This document shows, one piece after another, positions 17,911 through 26,332 of a stretch of DNA of 57,415 nt. The first letter of the stretch is position 1, and each line of letters starts with the position of its first letter. The notes under the pieces are model-generated. The model was not told the origin of the DNA. It saw only the letters and a list, made by a program, of their open reading frames with translations, and did no database searches. The stretch comes from an uncultured Bacteroidota bacterium (GTDB lineage: Bacteria; Bacteroidota; Bacteroidia; Bacteroidales; SZUA-534). The translations under genes were made by a program, and so were the position numbers. Where the stretch lies: contig CAMHPA010000014.1 in the NCBI GenBank assembly GCA_946186925.1, positions 1-57,415 of the forward strand. The letters are read 5' to 3'.

Positions 17911-17936
17911 GATGGTTGGCGACCATCCGTTTTTTT
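17911..17936 (+). terminator. Terminator-like hairpin upstream of the OmpA-domain gene
   Basis: GATGGT (17911-17916) pairs with ACCATC (17922-17927) around TGGCG and is followed by CG and seven T. No gene ends upstream on this strand. It could be an attenuator in the leader of the gene at 18034 or the end of a short RNA. Confidence 0.55.
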
Positions 17937-18033
17937 GCGTGAGGAGCAATGGTTGAGCAAATGAAGGTGTGGTGCTCCGCAGACTTTTTTTGAAGATGAC
18001 TTATTAATGTAATATACACTAAACCACACAGTT

Positions 18034-19020
18034 ATGTCTAATAAAGTTAAAGTTTACGGAAAGGCTCAAAGCCGTACAGCTTTGGGTATCGCCAACGCCT
18101 ATCTGATTCTTAATCCTGATGTTACGCTCGACGAATTGAACGCGGCGTTTCCAGGCGATTTGAATTCTGCCAATCGTTGCGACACTATTTTTATAGATGT
18201 CAACGAAGCGGATAAGTTCACTAATTCTGAGGGCAAATCGAATTATGAGATGTTCTTCTTCGAGAAAGAAGACGAAGTGCTGACCTTGAAAAGCGGCCAA
18301 AAGGTTGCGATGCAGCAACTTTGGCAGCGCGAGGATTTCGACAAACTGGTTGAGTGGGTCAAGCAGTACGGCATTGAAGTAGTCGAGTGCAAACCGATAG
18401 AAGGGTTCCAGAAAGGTGGATTTACGCTCGAGTATGATGCCGCTGCCATTGCTGCCGCTTCTGTTGCCGAACCGCAACCAGCATCGCAACCAATAGAGCC
18501 AGCGCCGGCAAAAGCAGAAGAAAAAAAGAAAAAATGCAACTGGTGGCTGCTGCCGTTGATTATTCTATTGATTATTATATTGATAATCTTGTTGATGCGC
18601 GGTTGCAATAAGGAACAGCCGGCAGCTGTTGAGCCAGAACCGGTTACACCGGCAGTTGTTGATACCGTGGTGCCAGCCGATACGGTTGAGGCCATTCAGA
18701 AAGAGTTTAACGCCGCGCAATTTGCCGCAGCTCAAACAAAACTGACGGAAGAATCGAAAAAAGTGCTTGACGATTTGGCTGAAATGCTCAAAAAACATCC
18801 CAATGTAAAGCTACTGATTGTTGGTCACGCATCGTCAGACGGTACGCAGGCGTTCAACCAGAAACTCTCAGTTGAGCGCGCGCAAGTGGCGGCCGACTAT
18901 TTGATTTCGGCCGGAATTGAAAAGGATCGAATCAAAACCGAGGGTCGAGGCAGTTCGGAACCCATCGACAAGGAGCATCGAGAGCTGAACCGCCGTACAG
19001 AGTTTGTTGTGCTTGAATAG
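18034..19020 (+). CDS. OmpA-domain protein with cytosolic N-terminal domain
   Basis: The 328-residue product has no signal peptide. Residues 1-135 form a soluble domain (GKAQSRTALGIANAYLILNP, DVTLDELNAAFPGDLNS, then EDEVLTLKSGQKVAMQQL and DFDKLVEWVKQYGIEV). I have seen a similar 'NP.lT.deLk.aFP ... itLk.G..v.v..qW' pattern in other bacterial proteins, but I cannot name the family. A Pro/Ala linker (about 140-165) leads to one membrane helix (WWLLPLIILLIIILIILLM, about 170-190). A second linker and a C-terminal OmpA peptidoglycan-binding domain follow (about 215-328), with KLLIVGHASSDGTQAFNQKLS and GRGSSEP..., ELNRRTEFVVL. The topology is therefore N-in, with OmpA domain in the periplasm, as in MotB-type anchors. 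A terminator follows. Confidence 0.85.
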   Translation: MSNKVKVYGKAQSRTALGIANAYLILNPDVTLDELNAAFPGDLNSANRCDTIFIDVNEADKFTNSEGKSNYEMFFFEKEDEVLTLKSGQKVAMQQLWQREDFDKLVEWVKQYGIEVVECKPIEGFQKGGFTLEYDAAAIAAASVAEPQPASQPIEPAPAKAEEKKKKCNWWLLPLIILLIIILIILLMRGCNKEQPAAVEPEPVTPAVVDTVVPADTVEAIQKEFNAAQFAAAQTKLTEESKKVLDDLAEMLKKHPNVKLLIVGHASSDGTQAFNQKLSVERAQVAADYLISAGIEKDRIKTEGRGSSEPIDKEHRELNRRTEFVVLE

Positions 19021-19036
19021 ATTTAGTATTTATATG

Positions 19037-19076
19037 AAAAATCCCCGTTGGATTTAGTGTTCAACGGGGATTTTTT
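19037..19076 (+). terminator. Terminator after the OmpA-domain gene
   Basis: AAAAATCCCCGTTG (19037-19050) pairs with CAACGGGGATTTTTT (19062-19076) across an 11-base loop. It is a strong, nearly symmetrical hairpin. Confidence 0.93.
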
Positions 19077-19193
19077 GTTGACGACGAATCGTTTTGGAAA
19101 TGCGATAATGTTGAATTTCAGCGCTATTCCATACGGGTTGTAACTTTTGCCACGCAACCTGCAACTTTTCTGCATCACCAATCGATAAATTAT

Positions 19194-19201
19194 TAAATTT
19201 G
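19194..19201 (+). promoter_or_regulatory. -7 element for the GAF/PAS sensor gene
   Basis: TAAATTTG at 19194-19201 fits the -7 consensus. It overlaps an in-frame upstream ATG (19199), so the real start is the ATG at 19241. Confidence 0.55.
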
Positions 19202-19240
19202 AACGTTTGTATTTTAACAATTGATAATAGGTATATCGAT

Positions 19241-21526
19241 ATGAAAAAGAATTCAGTTAAAAAGAATATAACCAACACGGTATTTCAATTTTCGCTGATA
19301 GCAGTTTGTGTGGGATTGGCGATTGCGGTCGTTGTTTACATATTGGCATTGAAGGAAAACGGACTGATTTTCACGTTGAGCAACATCGTGAAACTGCACG
19401 CCGACAAGCCGCACCTGCTGATAGTGACGCTGCTTCCGCTTGTGTTTCTGGCGGCTGGCTGGATTGCCGGCAAATATACCTATCGCGTGGCAGAGAAGCT
19501 CTACGACCTTGAAACTTACAAAGATAACAGCCAGAAAAAACTGTTCAATTTCGCTGAAGAGTTGTCGAAAGGCAATTTGAACAGCGAATATGAGCCTGAA
19601 AAAGGCAATGCCTTGGGCAACATTATGATTGAGTTACGCGATAATCTTCAGCACAACCGTCAGGAGGAACTTAAACGCAAAGAAGAGGACGAACAACGCA
19701 ACTGGACTGCCGGCGGCTTGGCTAAGTTTGGTGAAATTCTGCGTAACAACAACAACGATGTCAATCAGTTAGCTTTTGAGGTAATAAGTCAGTTAAGCGA
19801 ATATATTGGTGCAGTGCAGGGCGGATTTTTCATCTTGAACGATGAGATTGCGGAAGATTCTCATTTTGAGTTAATTGCGCATTTTGCCTATGGGCGTAAG
19901 AAATTCAGCCAAAAGCGGGTTGAGTTGTCGGAAGGCTTGGTTGGCCGTGCGGCATACGAGAAAAACACAATATATCTTGATGAGGTTCCCGAGGAGTATA
20001 TCGAGGTGACATCTGGTTTAGGAGAGGCTAATCCGCGCGTACTTCTGATTGTTCCGCTCAAGGTTAACGATGAAATTCACGGAGTGCTTGAACTGTCGTC
20101 GTTCCATCCGTTTGCAGAATATGTTATCAGCTTTGTTGAGAAGGTAGCCGAGAGTATCGCCACAACAATTTCGACGGTAAAAATCAATATGCGTACGACA
20201 AAACTCCTTGCCGACTCGCAAGAGCAGGCCGATCGTCTGTCGCAGCAAGAAGAGGAGATGCGTCAGAATATGGAGGAGCTTCAGGCCACCCAGGAGGAAG
20301 CTACCAAGCAAGCCGAGGAATTCATCAGTTTCAATAACTCAGTGAATCATACTTTGATACGTGCTGAATTTGATCTTAATGGCACATTGGTTTACGCCAA
20401 CTTGCGTTTCTTGAAAAAACTGGGTTATTCATCGAACGCAGATGTCGATGGTCATCATATCTCTATGTTTATCAGTGAGAAACAGCGCCATCAATTTAAT
20501 GAAATATGGGATGAGTTGGTGAAGGGCGGCCATCACTATGAGGGTTATATGAAACTATTAGCAAAAGATGGTCGCGACATTTGGACTTTGTCGACATTGA
20601 CTTGTGTTCGCGACAGTATGCAGATGGTGGTCAAAATTTTGCTTTTAGCCATTGACACTACTCAGCAGCAAGAGCAGAACATCGATTCTGAAAACAAAAT
20701 CAAGGCTGTGGAAAAGTCGAGCATTACTATCGATTACGCACCGAGTGGCCGTTTGGTTGACTGCAACCAGAATTTCCTTGATTTTATCGGCTATAGCAAA
20801 GACCAACTCAAGGAGTACAGTGTGTTCAACTTTGTTAAGGCAGATGAACAGAATGAATTTGAAACCATTTGGAATAACATTATCACTGGTCAGACATATC
20901 GCGGTCAGTCGAGAGTGGTTGCGGCTAATGGTGATATTAAATGGCTTGATGTTTTTTACACGCCAGCGCAAAATATGCAGGACGAGATTTCGAAAGTTGT
21001 GGCCATCGCCAGTGACATTACAGCTTTGAAAAACATGGAAGAACAGGTTCAGCAACAAGGTGAACAAATCAAGAAGCAGCAGCAAGAGATTGACGCGAGC
21101 GAAGCCGATTTGCAGAACAAACTTGCTGAAGCCCGTCGTGAGGTCAAGGCTCAATATCAAGAGATTGAAAAGATTAAGGTTCGCAACGAGAAGACTCTTG
21201 AGGGTGCCCACGATGCTATTGTCACCATCAACCAATCGGGCGATGTCGAGTTCTTCAACCGTGCGGCTGAAACGCTTTGGGGCTACTCGCGCACCGAGGT
21301 TCTGGGCAAGAATATTAAGATGCTGTTCCGCGACTATACACAGGAGGAAGACGAGTTTATGATGAACCTGTTGCACCCCGAAAAACGCAAGTTTGTGAAT
21401 GTACGCAAAGAGACCAGCATTCTTGCAAAAGATGGTGCGGAACGGCCAGTTGTTATGATTCTTGCTGGCGCAAAGGTGCAAAACGAGTACACTTATACAG
21501 CGTTTATCCAAAGCGTCGAAGGTTGA
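19241..21526 (+). CDS. Membrane GAF/PAS sensor protein without an output domain
   Basis: The 761-residue product has two N-terminal membrane helices (SLIAVCVGLAIAVVVYILAL and LLIVTLLPLVFLAAGWIAG). A HAMP-like stretch follows (LFNFAEELSKGNLNSEYEPE). A GAF domain spans about 150-310 (FEVISQLSEYIGAVQGGFFIL..., VLLIVPLKVNDEIHGVLELSS). A coiled coil (LSQQEEEMRQNMEELQATQEE) precedes two PAS domains (about 355-480 and 485-610: GRLVDCNQNFLDFIGYSKDQL, PAC-type WLDVFYTPAQN). A Gln/Glu-rich coiled coil and a third PAS domain (about 655-760: GAHDAIVTINQSGDVEFFNRA) complete it. It then stops; there is no kinase, cyclase or chemoreceptor signalling domain. Output may pass through the coiled coils or a partner. 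The start at 19241 was chosen from the promoter position. Confidence 0.85.
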   Translation: MKKNSVKKNITNTVFQFSLIAVCVGLAIAVVVYILALKENGLIFTLSNIVKLHADKPHLLIVTLLPLVFLAAGWIAGKYTYRVAEKLYDLETYKDNSQKKLFNFAEELSKGNLNSEYEPEKGNALGNIMIELRDNLQHNRQEELKRKEEDEQRNWTAGGLAKFGEILRNNNNDVNQLAFEVISQLSEYIGAVQGGFFILNDEIAEDSHFELIAHFAYGRKKFSQKRVELSEGLVGRAAYEKNTIYLDEVPEEYIEVTSGLGEANPRVLLIVPLKVNDEIHGVLELSSFHPFAEYVISFVEKVAESIATTISTVKINMRTTKLLADSQEQADRLSQQEEEMRQNMEELQATQEEATKQAEEFISFNNSVNHTLIRAEFDLNGTLVYANLRFLKKLGYSSNADVDGHHISMFISEKQRHQFNEIWDELVKGGHHYEGYMKLLAKDGRDIWTLSTLTCVRDSMQMVVKILLLAIDTTQQQEQNIDSENKIKAVEKSSITIDYAPSGRLVDCNQNFLDFIGYSKDQLKEYSVFNFVKADEQNEFETIWNNIITGQTYRGQSRVVAANGDIKWLDVFYTPAQNMQDEISKVVAIASDITALKNMEEQVQQQGEQIKKQQQEIDASEADLQNKLAEARREVKAQYQEIEKIKVRNEKTLEGAHDAIVTINQSGDVEFFNRAAETLWGYSRTEVLGKNIKMLFRDYTQEEDEFMMNLLHPEKRKFVNVRKETSILAKDGAERPVVMILAGAKVQNEYTYTAFIQSVEG

Positions 21527-21580
21527 TATGGACAATAACGGCCAGCCGTTAGCGTTTTGCATTTGAAAAAATGACTTGTT

Positions 21581-23029
21581 ATGAGGCTAGTTTATTTGAC
21601 CTGCCTGTTTTTGTGCAGTGGTTTGCTGTTATCGTGCCAGCAAGACGGCAAAATCACTGATTCGCCGTCAGCGCGGCTCGAGTTTTCGACAGACACCGTC
21701 AAATTCGATACAGTTTTCACCACAATCGGCTCAGTAACAAAGCAATTCAGAGTTTACAATCGCAACAAGGAAGCAGTCCGCACGTCGGTTTCACTAGCCG
21801 ATAAAGGTTTCTATCGGCTCAATATCGATGGCGTGGCTACAAATAATTACGCCAACCTTGAAATCCGCGGTAACGACAGCGCATTCATTTTTGTTGAAGT
21901 GACGATTGACCCGCAAGACGACAATTCGCCTGTCGTGGTGCTCGATTCAATTCAGTTTAATACCAATGGTAATGTGCAGGATGTCAAATTGATGGCTTTT
22001 GGCCAGGATGTGCATTTCTACAACGATTCGCTCATTGGCGATGCGCATTGGGTTGCTGACAAGCCATACCTTATATATAATTCGGTGATGGTGGACACCC
22101 TTTGCACGCTCGATATTGACGCTGGCGTGCAAATCTATTTTCACAACAATTCGAGTCTGATTGTCGAAGGACGGCTTCATGTGAATGGCACAAAAGACGA
22201 ACCAGTTGTTTTTCAGGGCGATAGGCTTGAGAAATATTACGCCGACAAGTCTGGTCAATGGGGAGCAACTTATAAAATTGAAGGAAATACCTATTATTTC
22301 GGCAATATCCATTTCTTGACAGGAAGTAGCGGAAACACAATTAATTACGCTATTATAAAAAACGGTACCAAGGGCATTCAAATCGACAATCACGTTGACG
22401 ATGAAACGACCTTGGCGCTTTCGAATACAGTGATTTCCAATATGTCGATTTCGGGCATTTATGCGCAAACGGCCAATCTTGATGTTTGTAACACTTTGAT
22501 TTACAATTGTGATTACTATGCTGCGGCGCTCTCTTTGGGCGGAAAATACAACTTTGTGCATACAACGCTTGTCAACTATGCGGCGCGTCATTTGATGCCA
22601 TCGCTGGTGATTAACAACTATTATACTGAAAATAAAGCGAATGAAACGGAGAAAGAGGTTCACCACCTATACGATTTTGAAGCGCATTTCGCAAACAGCA
22701 TAATTCACGGTTCACTGGCTTCGGAAATATCTATCGATGAGAGACTTGGCGAAAAAACGCATTTCGCGTTCCAGTTCGAGAACTGTATGCTGAAGGTTGA
22801 CCCGCGTTTTGCGATGGACGACACCACGCTGTTCAAAAACATTGTGTCAGCACCAACCGATTTGCCGCGCTTTGTCAATCCCGCCGAAGGGGATTTCCGT
22901 CTCGACACGCTTTCGGCGGCAAAAGACCGTGGTAATCCTGCCTATCTAATTGATTATCCGCTCGATTTGGACGGTGTTGAGCGCGACAGCCTGCCCGATT
23001 TGGGCGCTTACGAAAGGATTGAGCAATGA
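21581..23029 (+). CDS. Lipoprotein with predicted beta-helix domain
   Basis: The 482-residue product carries a lipobox (LLLSC, Cys at about 19). Residues 30-145 look like an immunoglobulin-type sandwich (LEFSTDTVKFDTVFTTIGSV, FRVYNRNKEAVRTSVSLA). The rest reads as a right-handed beta-helix, with short hydrophobic strands and turns such as SNTVISNMSISGIYAQTANLDVCNTLIYNC, and ends in LDLDGVERDSLPDLGAYE. That closing D.dG..R....DiGAYE motif is common at the ends of Bacteroidetes beta-helix proteins that may bind or cleave polysaccharide. No catalytic residues can be assigned. Its stop overlaps the next start (ATGA), so it is translationally coupled to the EEP-family gene. Outer-membrane attachment is likely. 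Confidence 0.8.
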   Translation: MRLVYLTCLFLCSGLLLSCQQDGKITDSPSARLEFSTDTVKFDTVFTTIGSVTKQFRVYNRNKEAVRTSVSLADKGFYRLNIDGVATNNYANLEIRGNDSAFIFVEVTIDPQDDNSPVVVLDSIQFNTNGNVQDVKLMAFGQDVHFYNDSLIGDAHWVADKPYLIYNSVMVDTLCTLDIDAGVQIYFHNNSSLIVEGRLHVNGTKDEPVVFQGDRLEKYYADKSGQWGATYKIEGNTYYFGNIHFLTGSSGNTINYAIIKNGTKGIQIDNHVDDETTLALSNTVISNMSISGIYAQTANLDVCNTLIYNCDYYAAALSLGGKYNFVHTTLVNYAARHLMPSLVINNYYTENKANETEKEVHHLYDFEAHFANSIIHGSLASEISIDERLGEKTHFAFQFENCMLKVDPRFAMDDTTLFKNIVSAPTDLPRFVNPAEGDFRLDTLSAAKDRGNPAYLIDYPLDLDGVERDSLPDLGAYERIEQ

Positions 23030-24090
23030 AACGTGCACTGACCATATTATTATTGTCGCTGATTGGGTTTGCGGCTTTTCCGCAAAGCGACGCTCTGCCC
23101 GATGATTTGCGTCAAGTGGTTGAAAAAGAGCGTTATCTGCGGGTGATGTTCTACAACTGCGAGAACTATTTCGATGTGGATGACGACCCCGAGAAAAACG
23201 ACGACGAGTTCACGCCCGACGGCGAAAAACACTGGACCAAACAGCGTTTCTACACTAAAAGGGCGCAGATTGCCAAGGTGATAGCCGCCGTTGGTGGTTG
23301 GACACCGCCCGACATTATCGGACTTTGCGAGGTTGAATCGCGCTATGCGGTTGAAAGTCTGGTGAATAGTTCGAATCTGCGGCGCTTTGAGTATAAATTT
23401 CTGCACAAAGAGTCGCCCGACAGCCGCGGAATTGACGTTGTGATGCTCTATCAGCCCAAACGATTCAAGCCGTTCAATGTGACGTATATTCCTGTGAATG
23501 TGAACAAGAACGGTCGCGGAACACGCGATATAATAATGGCGTCGGGCACTACAATCCACGGCGACACTCTGCACGTCTTTGTCAACCACTGGCCTTCGCG
23601 CTGGGGCGGACAGACCGAAACCGACGAACTGCGCCGCGAAGTGGCAAAGATTGTCCGCTCGAAAGTTGATTCGCTTCAGGCTGATAATCAGCGTGCTGCA
23701 ATTCTGATAATGGGTGACTTGAATGACTATCCCGACAACAACAGCGTCTGTGTTGAGTTGCAGGCGCAGACCGATTTCTCAACCATTGAGCAGTCGCGGC
23801 TATACAATCTGGCATACTATATGCAGTTTGTAAAAGGTTGGGGCACACATAAATACGATGGCACTTGGGGCATTCTCGACCAAATGATTATCAGTGGCTC
23901 GCTGCTCGATGGTCAAGGCGCGCTCTACACCGACAAGGATGAAGCGCGTGTGTTCAATCCGCCGTTCCTGCTCGAAGCCGACGATACCAACGTTGGATTC
24001 AAGCCATATCGCACCTATGCGGGCTACAAGTATCTGGGCGGCTACAGCGACCATTTGCCTGTCTTTCTGAACATTTACAGGAAAAAGTAA
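23026..24090 (+). CDS. Secreted endonuclease/exonuclease/phosphatase family protein
   Basis: The 354-residue product has a signal peptide (MKRALTILLLSLIGFAAFPQ). An EEP-fold catalytic domain follows. Family motifs are visible: VMFYNCENYFD (metal Asn), IGLCEVES (metal Glu), NHWPSRWGG (catalytic-type His), MGDLNDYPDN (Asp/Asn pair) and the closing GGYSDHLPVFLN (SDH). The set is complete, so an active Mg-dependent phosphodiesterase or phosphatase is likely; the substrate (nucleic acid, phosphoinositide or other) is not evident. Its start overlaps the stop of the lipoprotein gene by four bases, so the two are expressed together. The signal peptide places it in the periplasm. Confidence 0.88.
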   Translation: MKRALTILLLSLIGFAAFPQSDALPDDLRQVVEKERYLRVMFYNCENYFDVDDDPEKNDDEFTPDGEKHWTKQRFYTKRAQIAKVIAAVGGWTPPDIIGLCEVESRYAVESLVNSSNLRRFEYKFLHKESPDSRGIDVVMLYQPKRFKPFNVTYIPVNVNKNGRGTRDIIMASGTTIHGDTLHVFVNHWPSRWGGQTETDELRREVAKIVRSKVDSLQADNQRAAILIMGDLNDYPDNNSVCVELQAQTDFSTIEQSRLYNLAYYMQFVKGWGTHKYDGTWGILDQMIISGSLLDGQGALYTDKDEARVFNPPFLLEADDTNVGFKPYRTYAGYKYLGGYSDHLPVFLNIYRKK

Positions 24091-24269
24091 ATCCGCTTTT
24101 TGAACGCAGATGACGCAGATTTGATTTATACAGATTTATTAGGTTATGAATGACGCTCAAAAAACGGAATATATATCGGTTCGTTTAATTTGTAATATCC
24201 GCCTTGCGGATATTCGTTAATTGAACAAAGTTTCGTTTGAATATATTTAATTCGTTGATAAATAATAAG
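24091..24269. repeat. Intergenic repeats and hairpin between EEP and CapA genes
   Basis: A run of ACGCAGAT units with loose copies (GAACGCAGATGACGCAGATT, then CAGATTT, 24104-24140) resembles a repeat seen in many bacterial intergenic regions. A perfect 9-bp hairpin, AATATCCGC-ctt-GCGGATATT, lies at 24194-24214. Confidence 0.6.
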
Positions 24270-25358
24270 ATGACTAAACTGAAAAATATCTTGCTCGTTG
24301 GGGCGCTATCGGTTGCCACTTTTGCAAGCGCACAAACGGCCGATTCGGTTGTAACTCTGCTATTTGCGGGCGACATAATGGGCCACGATGCGCAGATTGC
24401 CGCCGCCTTCAACGACTCGACCAACACCTACGATTACACTGACTGCTTCCGCTACATTAAGCCGTATGTGGAAAAAGCCGATTTCGCCCTTGCCAATTTT
24501 GAAGTTACGCTTGCAGGCCCGCCTTTCAAGGGCTATCCGCAGTTCTCGTCGCCCGACGCGTTGGCTGTGGCTGTGAAAGATTGCGGTTTCGACGCCTTGG
24601 TCACGTCGAACAACCACACCTGCGACGGCGGTCGGAAAGGTGTGGTGCGCACGCTCGATGTGCTTGATTCTCTGCAGATTCCACATACGGGTACATTCCA
24701 CGATTCGGCCGAATTCCGTCAGAAATATCCGTTAATTGTTGATGTTAAGGGAATTAAGTTGGCTATTTTGAACTACACCTATGGCACCAACGAACTGCCA
24801 ACGCCAAAGGGCACTGTTGTGAATCGTATCGATAAGAATAACATTATCAACGATATAGCGGCAGCAAAAAGACTGAACCCCGATTTGATTGTGGCCTGTA
24901 TGCACTGGGGCATTGAGTACGACACGGTGCCAAGCCGCAGCCAAATGCAAATGGCCGAAATGCTTAAAAAACAAGGCGTTGACCTGATTATTGGCTCGCA
25001 CCCGCATGTGCTGCAACCAATGGAAGTGGACACCGCCGCCAATCAGTTGCTCGTCTATTCGTTGGGCAATTTTGTGAGCGCTCAGCGCACTGCCCCCCGC
25101 GACGGTGCGGCAATGGTAAATGTCAGACTGACAAAGCGTTGCGGTCAAAAACCGAAAATCGAAGCCGATTATCTGCTTACATACGTTCACTACCCGAAGG
25201 TGGGCGACAAGCGTCTGTTTTACATTGTTGCGGTGGCCGATGCTGAGAATGGTTTGCTAAAACCCATTCAGTCAGATAATTGGGGGCGTTTGAGTCAGTT
25301 TGCCAAAGATGCGCGCGAAGTTATGAACAGGAACACGAATGTGCCCGAAGCGAAGTGA
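24270..25358 (+). CDS. CapA family metallophosphatase-like protein
   Basis: The 362-residue product has a signal peptide (MTKLKNILLVGALSVATFASA). A PGA_cap/CapA domain fills the rest. Motifs of the calcineurin-like metallophosphatase fold appear in order: TLLFAGDIMGHD, FALANFEVTLAG, LVTSNNHTCDGG, VACMHWGIEYD, IIGSHPHVLQPME and VYSLGNFVSAQ. CapA proteins act in poly-gamma-glutamate export in bacilli; in Bacteroidota the family is frequent without other cap genes, and its substrate is unclear. Here too there are no capB or capC neighbours. The start at 24270 is used instead of an upstream in-frame ATG because it begins the signal peptide. It is the first gene of a likely trio with the two small membrane proteins. 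Confidence 0.88.
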   Translation: MTKLKNILLVGALSVATFASAQTADSVVTLLFAGDIMGHDAQIAAAFNDSTNTYDYTDCFRYIKPYVEKADFALANFEVTLAGPPFKGYPQFSSPDALAVAVKDCGFDALVTSNNHTCDGGRKGVVRTLDVLDSLQIPHTGTFHDSAEFRQKYPLIVDVKGIKLAILNYTYGTNELPTPKGTVVNRIDKNNIINDIAAAKRLNPDLIVACMHWGIEYDTVPSRSQMQMAEMLKKQGVDLIIGSHPHVLQPMEVDTAANQLLVYSLGNFVSAQRTAPRDGAAMVNVRLTKRCGQKPKIEADYLLTYVHYPKVGDKRLFYIVAVADAENGLLKPIQSDNWGRLSQFAKDAREVMNRNTNVPEAK

Positions 25359-25370
25359 AAAACACAGATA

Positions 25371-25661
25371 ATGAGTATGTTCCGTGTGGGTTACAATTTC
25401 GATATTCCCTGTCTCTACAAGAAATATTTGGGCGTTGAATGTCCGTTTTGCGGAAGTCAGCGGGCATTCAAACTGCTGATTGATGGCAAGATAGGCGAGA
25501 GTATTGCAATGTTTCCCGCCTTGATTCCGCTCATTCTGATGTTCGTTTTTCTGGCCTTGCATTTATTTTTCAAATTTCGTCACGGAAGTCGAATTTTGGT
25601 GTCACTTTTTGTTTTAAACGTCGTCATTATAGCAGTGAGTTACTTAATTAAAATATTTTGA
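25371..25661 (+). CDS. DUF2752 small membrane protein
   Basis: The 96-residue product shows the DUF2752 signature: an N-terminal metal-binding-like ECPFCGSQRAF motif followed by two membrane helices (FPALIPLILMFVFLALHLFF and ILVSLFVLNVVIIAVSYLI). The family is widespread, small and uncharacterised. The gene lies 12 bases after the capA-like stop and 3 bases before the CCC-motif gene; the adjacency with a CCC-motif membrane protein is one I recall as common in Bacteroidota. Confidence 0.88.
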   Translation: MSMFRVGYNFDIPCLYKKYLGVECPFCGSQRAFKLLIDGKIGESIAMFPALIPLILMFVFLALHLFFKFRHGSRILVSLFVLNVVIIAVSYLIKIF

Positions 25662-25664
25662 GTT

Positions 25665-26006
25665 ATGGAAACAATTGATAATGTGAACGGTATCAGAGAG
25701 CAACTGCCCAATTCGAGTGGCACGCTGGTGATGGGCATTTTGAGTATTGTGTGCATTTGTTGCGGTGTCGGATTGTTAGTCGGGCTGGTGTTAGGCATTC
25801 TGGCGATTGTCTATGCCAAAAAGGCCAAGGCGCTCTACGATGAGAATCCCGACAGGTACACCGAAACTTCAGTAAAGAACGCCAACGCAGGACGCATTTG
25901 CGGCATTATTGGCTTGAGTCTGGGCGGTGTGGCCGTGCTCTTTGCCATAGTTGTCTGGGTGCTGATGGTGTTAGGATTTATTGCTGCGGCAGGCCTGCAT
26001 TTTTAG
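25665..26006 (+). CDS. CCC-motif (CD225/dispanin-like) membrane protein
   Basis: The 113-residue product has two membrane regions. The first (MGILSIVCICCGVGLLVGLVLGILAIVYA) carries the Cys cluster and the following KKAKALYDENPDRYTETSVKNANAGRICGIIGLSLG connector typical of bacterial CD225/dispanin-like proteins that NCBI calls CCC motif membrane proteins. The second is GVAVLFAIVVWVLMVLGFIAAAG. The function is unknown. It follows the DUF2752 gene after three bases and ends the operon; a terminator lies 41 bases downstream. Confidence 0.82.
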   Translation: METIDNVNGIREQLPNSSGTLVMGILSIVCICCGVGLLVGLVLGILAIVYAKKAKALYDENPDRYTETSVKNANAGRICGIIGLSLGGVAVLFAIVVWVLMVLGFIAAAGLHF

Positions 26007-26046
26007 TTGACAGTTAGCACTTTAAGTCGATAATGTAATTCAAAAG

Positions 26047-26087
26047 AAGGGCAATCGTTAGCAGAAACGCTTTCGGTTGCCCTTTAT
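26047..26087 (+). terminator. Terminator after the CCC-motif gene
   Basis: AAGGGCAA (26047-26054) pairs with TTGCCCTT (26077-26084), with a partly paired interior, followed by TAT. It closes the capA-DUF2752-CCC operon. Confidence 0.75.
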
Positions 26088-26249
26088 ATAAATGCCGCCA
26101 TATAGAGCGGAAGATAGGTTATCTGGTCAGTCTTTTCGACATTGAACTTGTTCAGAACCACGCTGCGGCCACATATAAAAATGCTACTTTTGTGGTTTAT
26201 TCCTTCGTTTTTAATTAACTTGCTGATATTCGTTTGTTTATCTGTTCTT

Positions 26250-26332
26250 GTAGTAACTTTTTGCAATATTTTTAACCATAAAGTAGTAACTTTTTGCAAG
26301 GTTTTTGGCTCGGAAGTAGTAACTTTTTGCAA
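26250..26332. repeat. Three 17-bp direct repeats with exact 33-bp spacing
   Basis: GTAGTAACTTTTTGCAA occurs perfectly at 26250-26266, 26283-26299 and 26316-26332. The 16-bp gaps differ from each other. The 33-bp period equals about three helical turns and also 11 codons; the minus strand would read L-Q-K-V-T-T three times. No protein family is recognised on either strand, so the array may be a set of protein-binding iterons. Confidence 0.85.

Larger units (their letters stand above)
17627..18033. other. AT-rich gap between tRNA-Val and the OmpA-domain gene
   Basis: There is no convincing gene in these 407 bases. A 99-codon minus-strand frame at 17730-18029 has no family features and lies in AT-rich text where open frames arise by chance. 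The gap holds the tRNA-Val promoter and a terminator-like hairpin at 17911-17936. Confidence 0.6.

Noticed and set aside
17730-18029. A 99-codon minus-strand frame before the OmpA-domain gene.
   Set aside because: It is AT-driven, Lys/Tyr/Asn-rich and without features, and it contains the plus-strand terminator-like hairpin.
20645-21562. A 305-codon minus-strand frame opposite the GAF/PAS sensor.
   Set aside because: It is a shadow of the PAS-domain coding strand, Leu/Asn-rich and without recognisable domains.
26250-26332. A CRISPR array.
   Set aside because: Only three repeats of 17 bp with 16-bp gaps, no cas genes and no further units. These sizes do not fit CRISPR.
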